Source of the DNA: Chlorogloeopsis sp038404745
GTDB taxonomy: Bacteria > Cyanobacteriota > Cyanobacteriia > Cyanobacteriales > Nostocaceae
DNA: 64,000 bases
Direction of reading: 5' to 3'
NCBI RefSeq assembly: GCF_038404745.2
Contig: NZ_JAYKTT020000089.1
Location: forward strand, 24,121-88,120
In this document: piece by piece, positions 52,943 to 61,631 of the stretch
Numbering within the stretch: the first letter of the stretch is position 1
Layout of the letters: each line of letters begins with the position of its first letter
Program-made: the position numbers and the translations under genes
Notes under the pieces: model-generated
What the model was told of the DNA's origin: nothing
Database searches by the model: none
The model's input: only the letters and a program-made list of their open reading frames with translations

Positions 52943-53701
52943 ATGTACGACGAAGATGACCTTAGCCTACTCGATGCTGAAGCGGAGCTAGAAAGCCCTT
53001 TAGATCAAATGGAGCCGCTGACCGCAGAGTCAGAAGTGCCAAAACCCGATCCAGAGGAGATGCTACCGCTATTAGAGCATTCTCAGCCACAGCAGAGGAT
53101 GCTAGCAGCGCGTGCTTTCTGCGACATAGAAGATGAACGTGCTATTCCCCATCTGATTCGCCTATTAACTGATACTTGTCCTCTAGTGCGGGTAAGTGCA
53201 GCCTATGGACTCGGACGTAATCCCAGCCCAGATGCAGTTGAACCATTGATTGCTCAATTGGAACGCGATTGGAATGGATATGTGCGCAAAGGAGTTGTTT
53301 GGGCATTGGGTAACTGCCGCGATCGCCGCTGTTTAGCACCTCTAGCAGATGCTTTGAGAACCGATATCCCGGCAGTACGCTTGTGGGCTGCTAGTTCTTT
53401 GGCACAAATGGCAGAAGTGGGTTATGAAGTTGTTGTTAAGGCAATACCACCGTTAATTGAAGCCTTGGTGCAAGATCCAATCGCAGCAGTGCGCAGTAAT
53501 AGTGCTTGGGCGATCGGACAATTATGCCGTGAACTACCTTCTAACGTTGTCTATGCAACTGCCGTTGATGCTTTGATTCAAGCCTTTGCCGAAGATCAAG
53601 ATTTGGGCGTACGAGAAGATGCTAAAACAGCAATTTTAGGAGTAGGCGATCCGCGTGGATTGCAGTTGATTGAGACTTTGGAACAGGAAGGGTGGTTTTG
53701 A
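52943..53701 (+). CDS. HEAT-repeat protein, phycobilisome-lyase-like
   Basis: 252 aa. An acidic N-terminus (MYDEDDLSLLDAEAELE) precedes about five HEAT/PBS_HEAT repeats: DERAIPHLIRLLTDTCPLVRVSAAYGLGRN, DAVEPLIAQLERDWNGYVRKGVVWALGN, CLAPLADALRTDIPAVRLWAASSLAQM, PPLIEALVQDPIAAVRSNSAWAIGQL and DALIQAFAEDQDLGVREDAKTAIL. This repeat type occurs in phycobilin lyase subunits (CpcE/CpcF, NblB), but no lyase-specific motif can be named, so a scaffold or protein-binding role is as likely. It stands alone on the plus strand, with repeats behind it. Confidence 0.82.
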   Translation: MYDEDDLSLLDAEAELESPLDQMEPLTAESEVPKPDPEEMLPLLEHSQPQQRMLAARAFCDIEDERAIPHLIRLLTDTCPLVRVSAAYGLGRNPSPDAVEPLIAQLERDWNGYVRKGVVWALGNCRDRRCLAPLADALRTDIPAVRLWAASSLAQMAEVGYEVVVKAIPPLIEALVQDPIAAVRSNSAWAIGQLCRELPSNVVYATAVDALIQAFAEDQDLGVREDAKTAILGVGDPRGLQLIETLEQEGWF

Positions 53702-53770
53702 AAGAGACACGGTGACGCGGGGAGGGAAGAGGAGACGGTGACACGGAGAATTGTTTAATCAGGTTCTCTC

Positions 53771-53871
53771 TCCTTATTTCTCTCCGCATCGCCCTCCGGG
53801 TTCGGAAGTTCGGACTCGACGGGAACCGCCAAGACTCTGACTTCCTCACCGCGTCTCACCCCCTTTGCGTC
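53771..53871 (-). repeat. 101-bp dispersed repeat, copy 2 (inverted relative to 39568)
   Basis: The reverse complement matches 39568-39668 over the full length with about seven mismatches and no gaps. The copy sits between the convergent HEAT-repeat and GH65 genes, inside a larger GGGGAGG/ACGGTGACACGG-type tract (53702-53890). Confidence 0.75.
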
Positions 53872-53903
53872 TGATTGTCTTTGCGTCTTAGCACCTAGTG
53901 CAA

Positions 53904-56108
53904 TTAGGCAGTTAAATCAAACTCATGCCACTCATTGCGCCATTTGAGTCGGAATTTCAGGCGCGTCCAGTTGGGAGGAAGATTTGGACAAGCGATGGGG
54001 CCAAAGTTTGTCAACCGTACACCAGCAAAGCCGAAGATGATTGCTTGCCACACTCCCCCAGCACTAGCGGCGTGGATCCCTTCGTGGGCGTTACGACGCA
54101 CGTCCGCTAAATCTACCATCGCTGCCCGCATAAAGTGGGTGTAGGCTTCGGCTGGCTGATTGAGATCGCAAGCCAAAATAGCATGAATTGCCGGGCCAAG
54201 AGAGGAACCATAGGTATGATCGGTACGGGGGCTGTAATAATCCCAGTTGGTTTTTAGGGTTTTACGGTCGAAGCGATCGCGCAACAGATACATGAGCATC
54301 AATACATCTGGCTGCTTGAGAATCTGCTTTTGGCTAGTGGCTTCTACTCCTAGCAAACCTTGCATTGATTTGGTACGGGGTTCGTAGTCAGCTAAATTAA
54401 CATCTTCTAAATTGAAGAAGCCTTCAAACTGCTCAATCAAACCAGTTGCCAAATCTTGATTTATATAGAGATGATTGGCAATGTCACCCCACAGTTCGAG
54501 TTGTTCTGGCTGCAAGTAAAGCTTTTGTGCCAATTGTACTGAGGTGTCGGGATAGCACTTAGCTAACCAATCCCACAGTGCCAAAGCAGTTTGTAGGTGC
54601 CACTGCACCATTAAATTGGTAAAAGCATTATTATCCACGCGATCGTGGTTTTCATCAGGGCCGATTGTATCGCGAATATCATAGCAATGGCGCTGTTGAT
54701 TCCACTCTACCCGACTTTCCCAGAACACCGCCGTATCTAAAATTATTTCCGCGCCACAGTCGCGCATCCATTCATCATCACCTGTGGTTTGCCAGTAATG
54801 CCAAGCAGCGTAAGCCACATCAGTATTGATATGCACCTCAATATCGCCACACCAGATCCGGACTTGTTCGCCATTTGGTCCTGGTACCCACCGGGGAGTT
54901 ACCTCATCGCCAGTGCTAGCACTTTCCCAAGCATACATTGCTCCTCTATATCCCATTTCTTGGGCTTTGCGTCGCGCCCCCCGTAAAGTGTGGTAGCGAT
55001 AGGTAAGTAAGTTACGCGCTAAGGCTGGCTGAGTGTGGATCAACAAAGGCAGAATAAAAATTTCCGTGTCCCAAAAGATATGTCCGCTATAAGCAAAACC
55101 GGAAAGGGTTTTGGGAGGAATACTAACTCTATCGTCATAACGGGGTGCAACCGCAAGTAGCTGAAACAGATTGTAGCGGATGCTCAACTGCGAGAAGCGA
55201 TCGCCTTCAATTACCACATCGCTATCTTGCCAAACCCGCTCCCATGCAGCAATGTGCGCTGCTAACAAAGTTGAATAGCTGGGTGCAGCGACGAGTCGAA
55301 TTAACGCTGCTTCGGCAGGAGTTGGTATTTCCCGTGAGGTGTAGAGGGTGACAATCTTTTCTAGAGTTACAGTCTTTTCTGGTTCTACTTGCAAAGTTGT
55401 TACCAGCGTCGGGCTATGATCTTTAACCTGATTTACGTGTACCGATGCAGCTTCTTCTCCTTCTACTATTAACTGAGCTGCCATGCCAAGTTCGATGGCA
55501 GAATGGAGAGTTTTGCTGTGCAGCCAAATCAGATTATCTAAGCCACCTTGCTTCAAAGTTTGCCAATGTTTTACACCTTGAGTGCGTGGTTCAGGATGAA
55601 ACCCAACTTCTACCTCAATATCGCCCTCAAAATCTACAGATGTAATTTGACATCTGATTGCCAAACAATGTTGATTTGCTAAACTGGCAAACCGTTCAAA
55701 ATGAAATTCCACAGTATGTCCGGCGGGACTGCGCCACCGTACATCTCGGCTGACTATACCTAAACGCAAATCGAGGCGACGTTCGTAGTGCAAGATTTCT
55801 CCACTGTCCATGTGAAAGCGTTCTCCTGCTACTTTCACTACAAACGGTAGCCAGTTGGGGCAGTTAACTAGTTCAGTACTAGCGATCGCCACATCATCAT
55901 AAACTCCATGAATGATGGTTGCTGGAGAATCATGAGGATAACCTTCCTCGAATGTGCCTCGTGTTCCTAAATATCCATTGCCGAGGGTGAAAACTGTTTC
56001 TTGATGATGTAGCCTAGAGGGATCAAATTCTGTTTCTACAACGTTCCAATCGGTAGAGTTGATCAGTTGCTGGTTTTTTTGAGAGCTATAGACGGACAAG
56101 TCTAACAT
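53904..56108 (-). CDS. glycoside hydrolase family 65 phosphorylase
   Basis: 734 aa from the ATG at 56108 (MLDLSVYSSQKNQQLINSTDWNVVETEFDP); a TTG 48 nt further upstream is in frame but unlikely. The GH65 order is intact: an N-terminal beta-sandwich (LGNGYLGTRGTFEEGY), then an (alpha/alpha)6 barrel with GYRGAMYAWESASTGDEVTP, the acid residue in DIRDTIGPDENHDRVDNNAFTN (Glu of the P-D-E-N motif), and C-terminal HTYGSSLGPAIHAIL. GH65 enzymes phosphorolyse maltose, trehalose or kojibiose to glucose 1-phosphate. Which disaccharide is used cannot be read here. It is convergent to the HEAT gene. Confidence 0.9.
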   Translation of the reverse strand: MLDLSVYSSQKNQQLINSTDWNVVETEFDPSRLHHQETVFTLGNGYLGTRGTFEEGYPHDSPATIIHGVYDDVAIASTELVNCPNWLPFVVKVAGERFHMDSGEILHYERRLDLRLGIVSRDVRWRSPAGHTVEFHFERFASLANQHCLAIRCQITSVDFEGDIEVEVGFHPEPRTQGVKHWQTLKQGGLDNLIWLHSKTLHSAIELGMAAQLIVEGEEAASVHVNQVKDHSPTLVTTLQVEPEKTVTLEKIVTLYTSREIPTPAEAALIRLVAAPSYSTLLAAHIAAWERVWQDSDVVIEGDRFSQLSIRYNLFQLLAVAPRYDDRVSIPPKTLSGFAYSGHIFWDTEIFILPLLIHTQPALARNLLTYRYHTLRGARRKAQEMGYRGAMYAWESASTGDEVTPRWVPGPNGEQVRIWCGDIEVHINTDVAYAAWHYWQTTGDDEWMRDCGAEIILDTAVFWESRVEWNQQRHCYDIRDTIGPDENHDRVDNNAFTNLMVQWHLQTALALWDWLAKCYPDTSVQLAQKLYLQPEQLELWGDIANHLYINQDLATGLIEQFEGFFNLEDVNLADYEPRTKSMQGLLGVEATSQKQILKQPDVLMLMYLLRDRFDRKTLKTNWDYYSPRTDHTYGSSLGPAIHAILACDLNQPAEAYTHFMRAAMVDLADVRRNAHEGIHAASAGGVWQAIIFGFAGVRLTNFGPIACPNLPPNWTRLKFRLKWRNEWHEFDLTA

Positions 56109-56202
56109 GACTGAATGAAACCTAATACTTGAGGGCTGGCTGGGATCTGAATGCAATAGAATGGTCAGAGACTAAATTAAGTTCTTCACTACCTTCTACA
56201 TT

Positions 56203-56287
56203 TTGTCTAGAGTGCTTTATGTCTAGACAACTGCGGTTACGTGCAGTGAATCACTAACGTTACCCTTTCATCTATCTATAGATAGAT
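56203..56287. promoter_or_regulatory. two palindromes upstream of the GH65 gene
   Basis: TTGTCTAGA (56203-56211) is complementary to TCTAGACAA (56222-56230) around a 10-nt loop, and ATCTATCTATAGATAGAT (56270-56287) is a perfect 18-bp palindrome. Both lie 95-180 bp before the GH65 start, in the expected promoter area of this minus-strand gene. They look like regulator sites, or a terminator on the other strand. The rest of 56288-56622 shows no gene. Confidence 0.4.
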
Positions 56288-56622
56288 TTTCCTATTTTGT
56301 TTCTAACAAAATTCTTAAGAGTTGAAAAATAGAGTAATTTTTACATTTAGTAAAGAAATGTACAAAACCACATACTTTTCAATACACATCTCTCGACACT
56401 ATTTCCAGACACAAAAATAGTCAGGATGGTTGCTAATAGTGGCTTATATCGACTGTAATTCGATAATAATTTAGAGCCACAGCTTACCCTGACATTAAGT
56501 AATATTTTTATCTAAATGTTTTCTCGCAAATATAAATTTATTCTTAAATATTGTTATGAAAAGTAAACTCAAGAGCTTGTGGGCGGTTGCAGTTGTGTAA
56601 TGTTCACACCCTGATTCAGCAA

Positions 56623-56960
56623 AGTCCGTAGGGTGGGCATTTTTGTGATGTTCACAGAAGAGATTTCCATACTTGGGCAATGCCCACCTTCTTCTGATTC
56701 AGCAAAGCGTAAGTCAGGTGGGCACTGTTCACAACTGAAAAATAAGGGTTTGAGGAAAATTTACAGTGCCCACCCTACAAAAGCCCGTAGTCCGTAGGGT
56801 GGGCATTGTTGTGATGTTCATAGAAGAGATTTCCATACTTGGGCAATGCCCACCTTCTCCTGATTTAGCAGAGCGTAAGTCAGGTGGGCACTGTTCACAA
56901 CTGAAAAATAAGGGTTTGAGGAAAATTTACAGTGCCCACCCTACAAAAATTGTAATAAGG
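56623..56960. repeat. tandem 166-bp repeat rich in GGTGGGCA palindromes (REP/BIME-like)
   Basis: AGTCCGTAGGGTGGGCAT at 56623 recurs with small changes at 56789, and the intervening sequence repeats with a period of 166 bp and few mismatches. The units contain GGTGGGCA and TGCCCACC in both orientations. A third, partial copy of the palindrome follows (about 56960). The RAYT gene lies immediately next to it, and a similar cluster is on its other side. Confidence 0.75.
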
Positions 56961-56973
56961 TGCAATGCCCACC

Positions 56974-57548
56974 TTATCCTGATTCACCAAATACCATATG
57001 AGCGAAATCAGGGAGTGGGGGCTTCTTACCACAGCAGCTACAAGCCCAATCAGCCTGATATTTACCTTTTTTAACCCATTTGTGAAAACTGGAATACTCC
57101 CATAGGTGTGGACAAGATACTAACCCATGCTTAACTGGATTGTAGTGAATATAGTCCAAATGCCTTGCCAGATCTGCTTCATCACAAATAGTGTGTTCCC
57201 AAAACCGACGTTGCCAGACATTACTTTCTCGATGTTTGCGGCGAGAAGCTGAAACATTTTGAGGTAATGACTTTTTACCCCGTAGTAACCTTGTAAATAG
57301 CACTTTTAATCGGGAGACTCGTTGCGAGTAATCTGAATCATCAGATGGTAAAGTCCAAAGAAAATGAATATGGTCGGGTAAAATGACTGCTGCAAGAATT
57401 TCAAAGGGTTTTTCAGTCCGAATCTTGGCAACAGCAGTCCGCAAGTGAGAGATATTTTCTGGCTCCGAAAATAGAGGTGTGCGGCAGTAAGTCACCAGAG
57501 TTAAAAAAAAGTTCCTCCTGGCACATAGGAGCGTCGATATTGGGACAT
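56974..57548 (-). pseudogene. REP-associated tyrosine transposase (RAYT) with homopolymer frameshift
   Basis: The open frame 56974-57495 encodes a 173-aa protein lacking the N-terminus of the IS200-like Y1_Tnp fold. It shows ILAAVILPDHIHFLWTLP (H-U-H catalytic pair), HLDYIHYNPVKHGLV and WEYSSFHKWVKKG; these are RAYT signatures. A zinc-ribbon-like end follows (CSCCGKK). Upstream in another frame an ATG at 57548 starts MSQYRRSYVPGGTFF, the canonical RAYT opening, which runs into a T8 tract (57503-57510) and a stop. With nine Ts the two parts join as GGTFFLTLVTYCRTPLF. So either the gene lost one base, or it needs slippage at the tract. RAYTs move or maintain REP palindromes. Confidence 0.8.
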
Positions 57549-57569
57549 ATGGGTAATATAAGGAATTTT

Positions 57570-57712
57570 GGTGGGCATTGCCCTATAAGTTAATTGTTAT
57601 AAAATATACTTTTCTAAAGGCAATGCCCACCCTACTACCTCTATAAAAGTAAGGTGGGCATTACTGAGCTTCATAGAAGAGATTTAAAGATGTTAGAAAA
57701 TGCCCACCCTAC
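57570..57712. repeat. REP/BIME-like cluster on the upstream side of the RAYT gene
   Basis: GGTGGGCATTGCC (57570-57582) and GGCAATGCCCACC (57619-57631) are exact 13-bp inverted arms. Further GGTGGGCA (57653) and TGCCCACCCT (57700) copies follow. The motif TAGAAGAGATTT is shared with the tandem repeat on the other side of the RAYT gene. Confidence 0.7.
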
Positions 57713-57786
57713 CTCTTTCTTGCTCAAAGGTCTTGTCAAGGAGATAATTCTTTGTATACAGCAGTGCCGAGAGGGGAACAGCCACG

Positions 57787-60360
57787 ATGACATCACAAGA
57801 AACAGTGATATGGCTACAGGAACGCACGGCTTTAGGAATTCTCTCACCTGAACCCTTAAGTGCGATCGCTCAAATCCTCGAAGAAAAAGTTTTTCCAGCA
57901 AACCACAATATCACTACTGAAGATAGTCCTCCAGAAGCACTTTATATTTTGTTGGAAGGTCAGCTTGAAAGCAATAGCAGTAATAAAAACAACCCAAGTT
58001 TAACTGTTGGTTTTCTTCCTGGTTCTGTCATTCATTTACAAGAAATACTGTTAGATGAATTGCCTCAGCGCACAATTACTACTATTACAGAATGTCGTTT
58101 TTGGGTTGCATATGCTAATCAATTTCGAGAAGTAAGCAATCAATACCCAGAAATTGCTCAGGTTGTATCGCGAATGTTAGCACAGGAATTGGCACAGCTA
58201 GCATCTGCTTTTAGCTACGAGCAAGAACGCTCTTTGGCACTACGCCCTTATTTAGTTACAAAGGCGCAACGAGGTATTGTAGGGACAAGTCGTTACGCAG
58301 TGCGTTTGCGCGAACAAATTAGAGAAGCAGCAAGCGATCGCAAGTCAGTTTTGATTTTCGGCGAACCAGGATTAGAAAAAGACAATATTGCTGCCTTAAT
58401 TCATTTTGGTTCTAAACAACGGCGAGAACCAATTATCAAAATTAACTGCGGCATTCTCCAAACTAGTGGTGCCGAATTATTTGGGCGTGCTGGTGGCAAA
58501 CCCGGACTTTTGGAATGGTTGGGGGAAGGAACTCTTGTTCTTAACAATATCCAAGAAATTCCGCCTGAGTTGTTACCCCAAGTCAAAAAACTACTACAAG
58601 ATCACACATATATTCCCGTAACTCGTTCCGGAGATTCACCGAGCGAACCCCGCATTAGTCGCGCCCGCATTTTGATAGTTGCAGAAAAAGCTCAACCCCA
58701 AATTGAACGCTGTGTTGGTCGAATTATTAAAGTACCACCGCTGCGGGTACGAAAAGCCGATATTAATGCTCAAGTAGAGTATTATATCAGTCTTTACACT
58801 CGCGCCAGAGGCATTGCCAAACCGCACATCACCCCAGAAGCGTTACGTCGCCTACAATCCTATGACTTCCCCGGCAATATCAAAGAGTTACAAAACTTGG
58901 TGGAACGGGCAATTGTCCAAGCAGGAGAGACAAAAGAGTTAACAGAAGAAATTTTCTGGGCAGCGGAAACAAAGAAAAAGCGATTTCGGGTGAATCTTTT
59001 AAATACCTATCCTGGTTTGCGGAAGTTTCTGCGTAGTTCGTGGTGGCCTGATCACATTAATTATGGCTTTACTACCGCAGCCTTTGCCTTTATTATCGCG
59101 GTATTATTTGTAGGGCCGCAAACACGCGATCGGAATTTTGCTTTAAATCTATTTTGGGCTTGGTGGTGGCCTGTATTTCTTTTTTTATTTCCTTTTCTTG
59201 GTAGGATCTGGTGTGCCGTTTGTCCGTTCATGATTTACGGTGAAATCACGCAGAAATTATCGACGTGGTTGTTTCCCAGACAACTTAAAAGCTGGCCGCG
59301 AGAAAAAGCTGAAAAATGGGGTGGGTGGTTTTTATTTGGGATGTTTACCTTGATTTTCTTGTGGGAAGAACTCTGGCACTTAGAAAATACAGCTTACCTT
59401 TCGGCTTGTTTGTTGCTGTTAATTACAGCCGGAGCGATGATTTTCTCTGCTATTTTTGAGAGGCGATTTTGGTGTCGTTATCTTTGCCCCATTGGCGGCA
59501 TGAATGGCTTATACGCCAAACTTTCAATGACGGAACTACGAGCGCAACAAGGTATTTGTTCTGCCACTTGCACCACCTATCAATGTTATAAAGGAGGCCC
59601 ACAAAAAGGTGAAGGGATGGAAACTGATGGATGTCCCTTATACTCTCACCCCGCACAGCTAGAAGATAATAGAGACTGCGTATTATGCATGACTTGCCTG
59701 AAGGCTTGTCCCCATCGTTCCGTCGAGTTTAATTTACGTCCCCCTGGAATTGAATTGTGGACAACTCACATACCTCGCAGTTATGAAGTGGCACTGTTGT
59801 TTTTACTGTTGGGTGGAGTATATTTGCATCGTCTGCCGGAGTTGCAGTCATGGCTGGGGATACAACTAGATTTAACTCAGTTTTTGCCACATTTGGGATT
59901 ATCTCTACTAGCTTTGATTATTCCCGTGGCTATTCCTTTTCTAGGATATGCACTAATAAAGGTTTATTGCTGGTTGAATAATTACATCTGTTCTGTGAAT
60001 GCGGTTAAAATTCCAAATCGGATCAAGCCACGAGGTTTTGTAGAGCTAGCTTATGGTTACTTGCCATTGGTGCTGGGTGGTAATTTAGCTCATTATCTGC
60101 GCTTGGGCTTGGGAGAAGGAGGGCGGGTATTACCAGTATTTTTTGCTACGTTTGGTTTGAATGGCGAACAATTGCCAGTTGTAGTGGCACATCCAGCTGT
60201 AATTGCTTTTTTACAGGGAACTACCTTGATTTTTTCTGTTTTCTTATCGATATTATTAACCCAAAAAATTGCTCGGCAACCGTTGCGCGTGCTGCTATGG
60301 CAACATCTAGCAGCTATTGGGTTAGGGGCAAGTATGTGGCGGATAATCGTGTCTAGTTAA
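57787..60360 (+). CDS. cyclic-nucleotide-type domain, NtrC-like AAA domain and polyferredoxin membrane fusion
   Basis: 857 aa in three parts. A cNMP/CRP-like sensor domain occupies residues 10-150 (LYILLEGQLESN, TITECRFWV). An NtrC-type AAA domain (about 162-392) has a degenerate Walker A FGEPGLEKDN (K198 kept), Walker B LVLNNIQEIP in place of FLDEIGEL, no GAFTGA loop (GRAGGKPGLLEW in that position) and a kept FPGNIKELQNLVERA region. No Fis-type HTH follows. The last part (about 425-857) is a NosR/NapH-like membrane polyferredoxin with several hydrophobic helices, CxxCP (476-479), C563-C567, C591, C595, C600, C616 and a 4Fe-4S ferredoxin motif CVLCMTCLKACPHR (631-641). It is perhaps an electron-transfer protein gated by nucleotide binding. 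Cyanobacteria have no sigma-54, so a classical enhancer-binding role is excluded. Confidence 0.85.
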   Translation: MTSQETVIWLQERTALGILSPEPLSAIAQILEEKVFPANHNITTEDSPPEALYILLEGQLESNSSNKNNPSLTVGFLPGSVIHLQEILLDELPQRTITTITECRFWVAYANQFREVSNQYPEIAQVVSRMLAQELAQLASAFSYEQERSLALRPYLVTKAQRGIVGTSRYAVRLREQIREAASDRKSVLIFGEPGLEKDNIAALIHFGSKQRREPIIKINCGILQTSGAELFGRAGGKPGLLEWLGEGTLVLNNIQEIPPELLPQVKKLLQDHTYIPVTRSGDSPSEPRISRARILIVAEKAQPQIERCVGRIIKVPPLRVRKADINAQVEYYISLYTRARGIAKPHITPEALRRLQSYDFPGNIKELQNLVERAIVQAGETKELTEEIFWAAETKKKRFRVNLLNTYPGLRKFLRSSWWPDHINYGFTTAAFAFIIAVLFVGPQTRDRNFALNLFWAWWWPVFLFLFPFLGRIWCAVCPFMIYGEITQKLSTWLFPRQLKSWPREKAEKWGGWFLFGMFTLIFLWEELWHLENTAYLSACLLLLITAGAMIFSAIFERRFWCRYLCPIGGMNGLYAKLSMTELRAQQGICSATCTTYQCYKGGPQKGEGMETDGCPLYSHPAQLEDNRDCVLCMTCLKACPHRSVEFNLRPPGIELWTTHIPRSYEVALLFLLLGGVYLHRLPELQSWLGIQLDLTQFLPHLGLSLLALIIPVAIPFLGYALIKVYCWLNNYICSVNAVKIPNRIKPRGFVELAYGYLPLVLGGNLAHYLRLGLGEGGRVLPVFFATFGLNGEQLPVVVAHPAVIAFLQGTTLIFSVFLSILLTQKIARQPLRVLLWQHLAAIGLGASMWRIIVSS

Positions 60361-60449
60361 TAGCTAAGTTGAAGGCAGGTGGCAGAAGGGAAAAAGCTTC
60401 TCCTATGTAGTTAATAGCTAATTGTAAAAAACAATCAAAAATTAATACT

Positions 60450-61631
60450 ATGACAAACTTTTTACAACCTCCTCGCTTACGTACCAGTGAAGACAGCGAA
60501 GAACATCGACACGCCACTTGGCTAGAACTATTTTATGATTTGGTGTTTGTGGTTGCGGTTTCTCAACTCGCCCACAATCTCGAAGAAGATGTTTCGCTAT
60601 CAGGATTTTTAGGTTTTGTCTTTCTGTTTATACCCGTGTGGTGGTCGTGGATTGGCACTACTATGTATGCTAACCGCTTTGATAGCGACGACATCGGACG
60701 GCGTTTGCTGGTTGCTTTACAAATGCTGACAGTGGCAGCGCTGGCTGTTAACATCCACTACGGTTTGGGTGAAAGTGCACCAGGCTTTGCCCTTTCCTAT
60801 GCTTTTGGGCGAGCTGTACTGATTGTAGAATACGTCCGCGCTGGTATACACATTCCTGCTGCACGTCCCCTGACAACACGCTATGCCACAGGTTTTACTA
60901 TTGCTGCTATGTTATGGCTGCTATCTGCATTTATCGGCACACCTTGGCGTTTTGTTCTTTGGGCTGTAGGAATTATCGTCGATTTGGTGACACCCTTTAC
61001 AGCGACAAAGTTTCAACTTAAACTACTCCCTCACGCTTCCCACCTGCCAGAACGTTTTGGGCTATTTACAATCATTGTTTTAGGTGAAGCAATTATTGCT
61101 GTAGTTGATGGTGTTTCTCAGCAAAAATGGGATGTTTTGAGCGTAATTGCTGCTATATTCGGTCTTTGTATTGCTTTTAGCTTGTGGTGGGTTTATTTTG
61201 ACAATCTTGGTGGTACACCAATTCAAACGGCGCGAGCAGAGGGAAAAATTAGTATAGTTGCAATCTGGCTGTACACCCATTTACCTTTAGTCATTGGTAT
61301 TGCTGCGGCGGGAGTTGGTGTAGAAGAAGTGTTGTTGAGTAAGCAAACATTACCACTTGCCGATGCGACACGATGGTTGCTGTGCGGCTCTGTAGGTTTA
61401 TGTTACCTAGCTTTAGGTATTCTCCACCGCACTGGCGTCATTCGCTACTGTAAAATCCGCTCCAAGTATAGAATCGGAACAACTGTTGTGGTAATAGCGA
61501 TCGCCTTGTTTGGTAAAGGATTGTTACCTGTTGCAGTCATCGGACTTGTAACTGTAGCCTGTGCTGTACAAGTTGTGCAAGACTTATATCAGAGCCGCCC
61601 CACTACCCGCTTGGTTGAGCCAGGAATTTAG
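60450..61631 (+). CDS. ltrA: LtrA-family membrane protein
   Basis: 393 aa with about ten hydrophobic segments. It opens with the family pattern RHATWLELFYDLVFVVAVSQLAHNL; LERFGLFTIIVLGEAIIAVVDGV is the second hallmark (the middle of LtrA proteins). LtrA was named for a low-temperature growth requirement in Listeria; the biochemical activity is unknown. The protein is complete. Its stop overlaps the convergent CHAD gene by 4 bp, so the two transcripts meet. Confidence 0.88.
   Translation: MTNFLQPPRLRTSEDSEEHRHATWLELFYDLVFVVAVSQLAHNLEEDVSLSGFLGFVFLFIPVWWSWIGTTMYANRFDSDDIGRRLLVALQMLTVAALAVNIHYGLGESAPGFALSYAFGRAVLIVEYVRAGIHIPAARPLTTRYATGFTIAAMLWLLSAFIGTPWRFVLWAVGIIVDLVTPFTATKFQLKLLPHASHLPERFGLFTIIVLGEAIIAVVDGVSQQKWDVLSVIAAIFGLCIAFSLWWVYFDNLGGTPIQTARAEGKISIVAIWLYTHLPLVIGIAAAGVGVEEVLLSKQTLPLADATRWLLCGSVGLCYLALGILHRTGVIRYCKIRSKYRIGTTVVVIAIALFGKGLLPVAVIGLVTVACAVQVVQDLYQSRPTTRLVEPGI

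Noticed and set aside
56623..56960. 166-bp tandem considered as a CRISPR or integron-type array
   Set aside because: There are only two long units, no short repeat-spacer pattern and no cas or integrase gene.
56766..57074. 102-aa plus-strand open frame across the REP cluster and the RAYT 3' end
   Set aside because: It is a translation of the repeats and the antisense of the transposase.
57787..60360. Reading the CNB-AAA-polyferredoxin protein as a sigma-54 enhancer-binding activator
   Set aside because: The GAFTGA loop and Fis-type HTH are absent, and cyanobacteria lack sigma-54.
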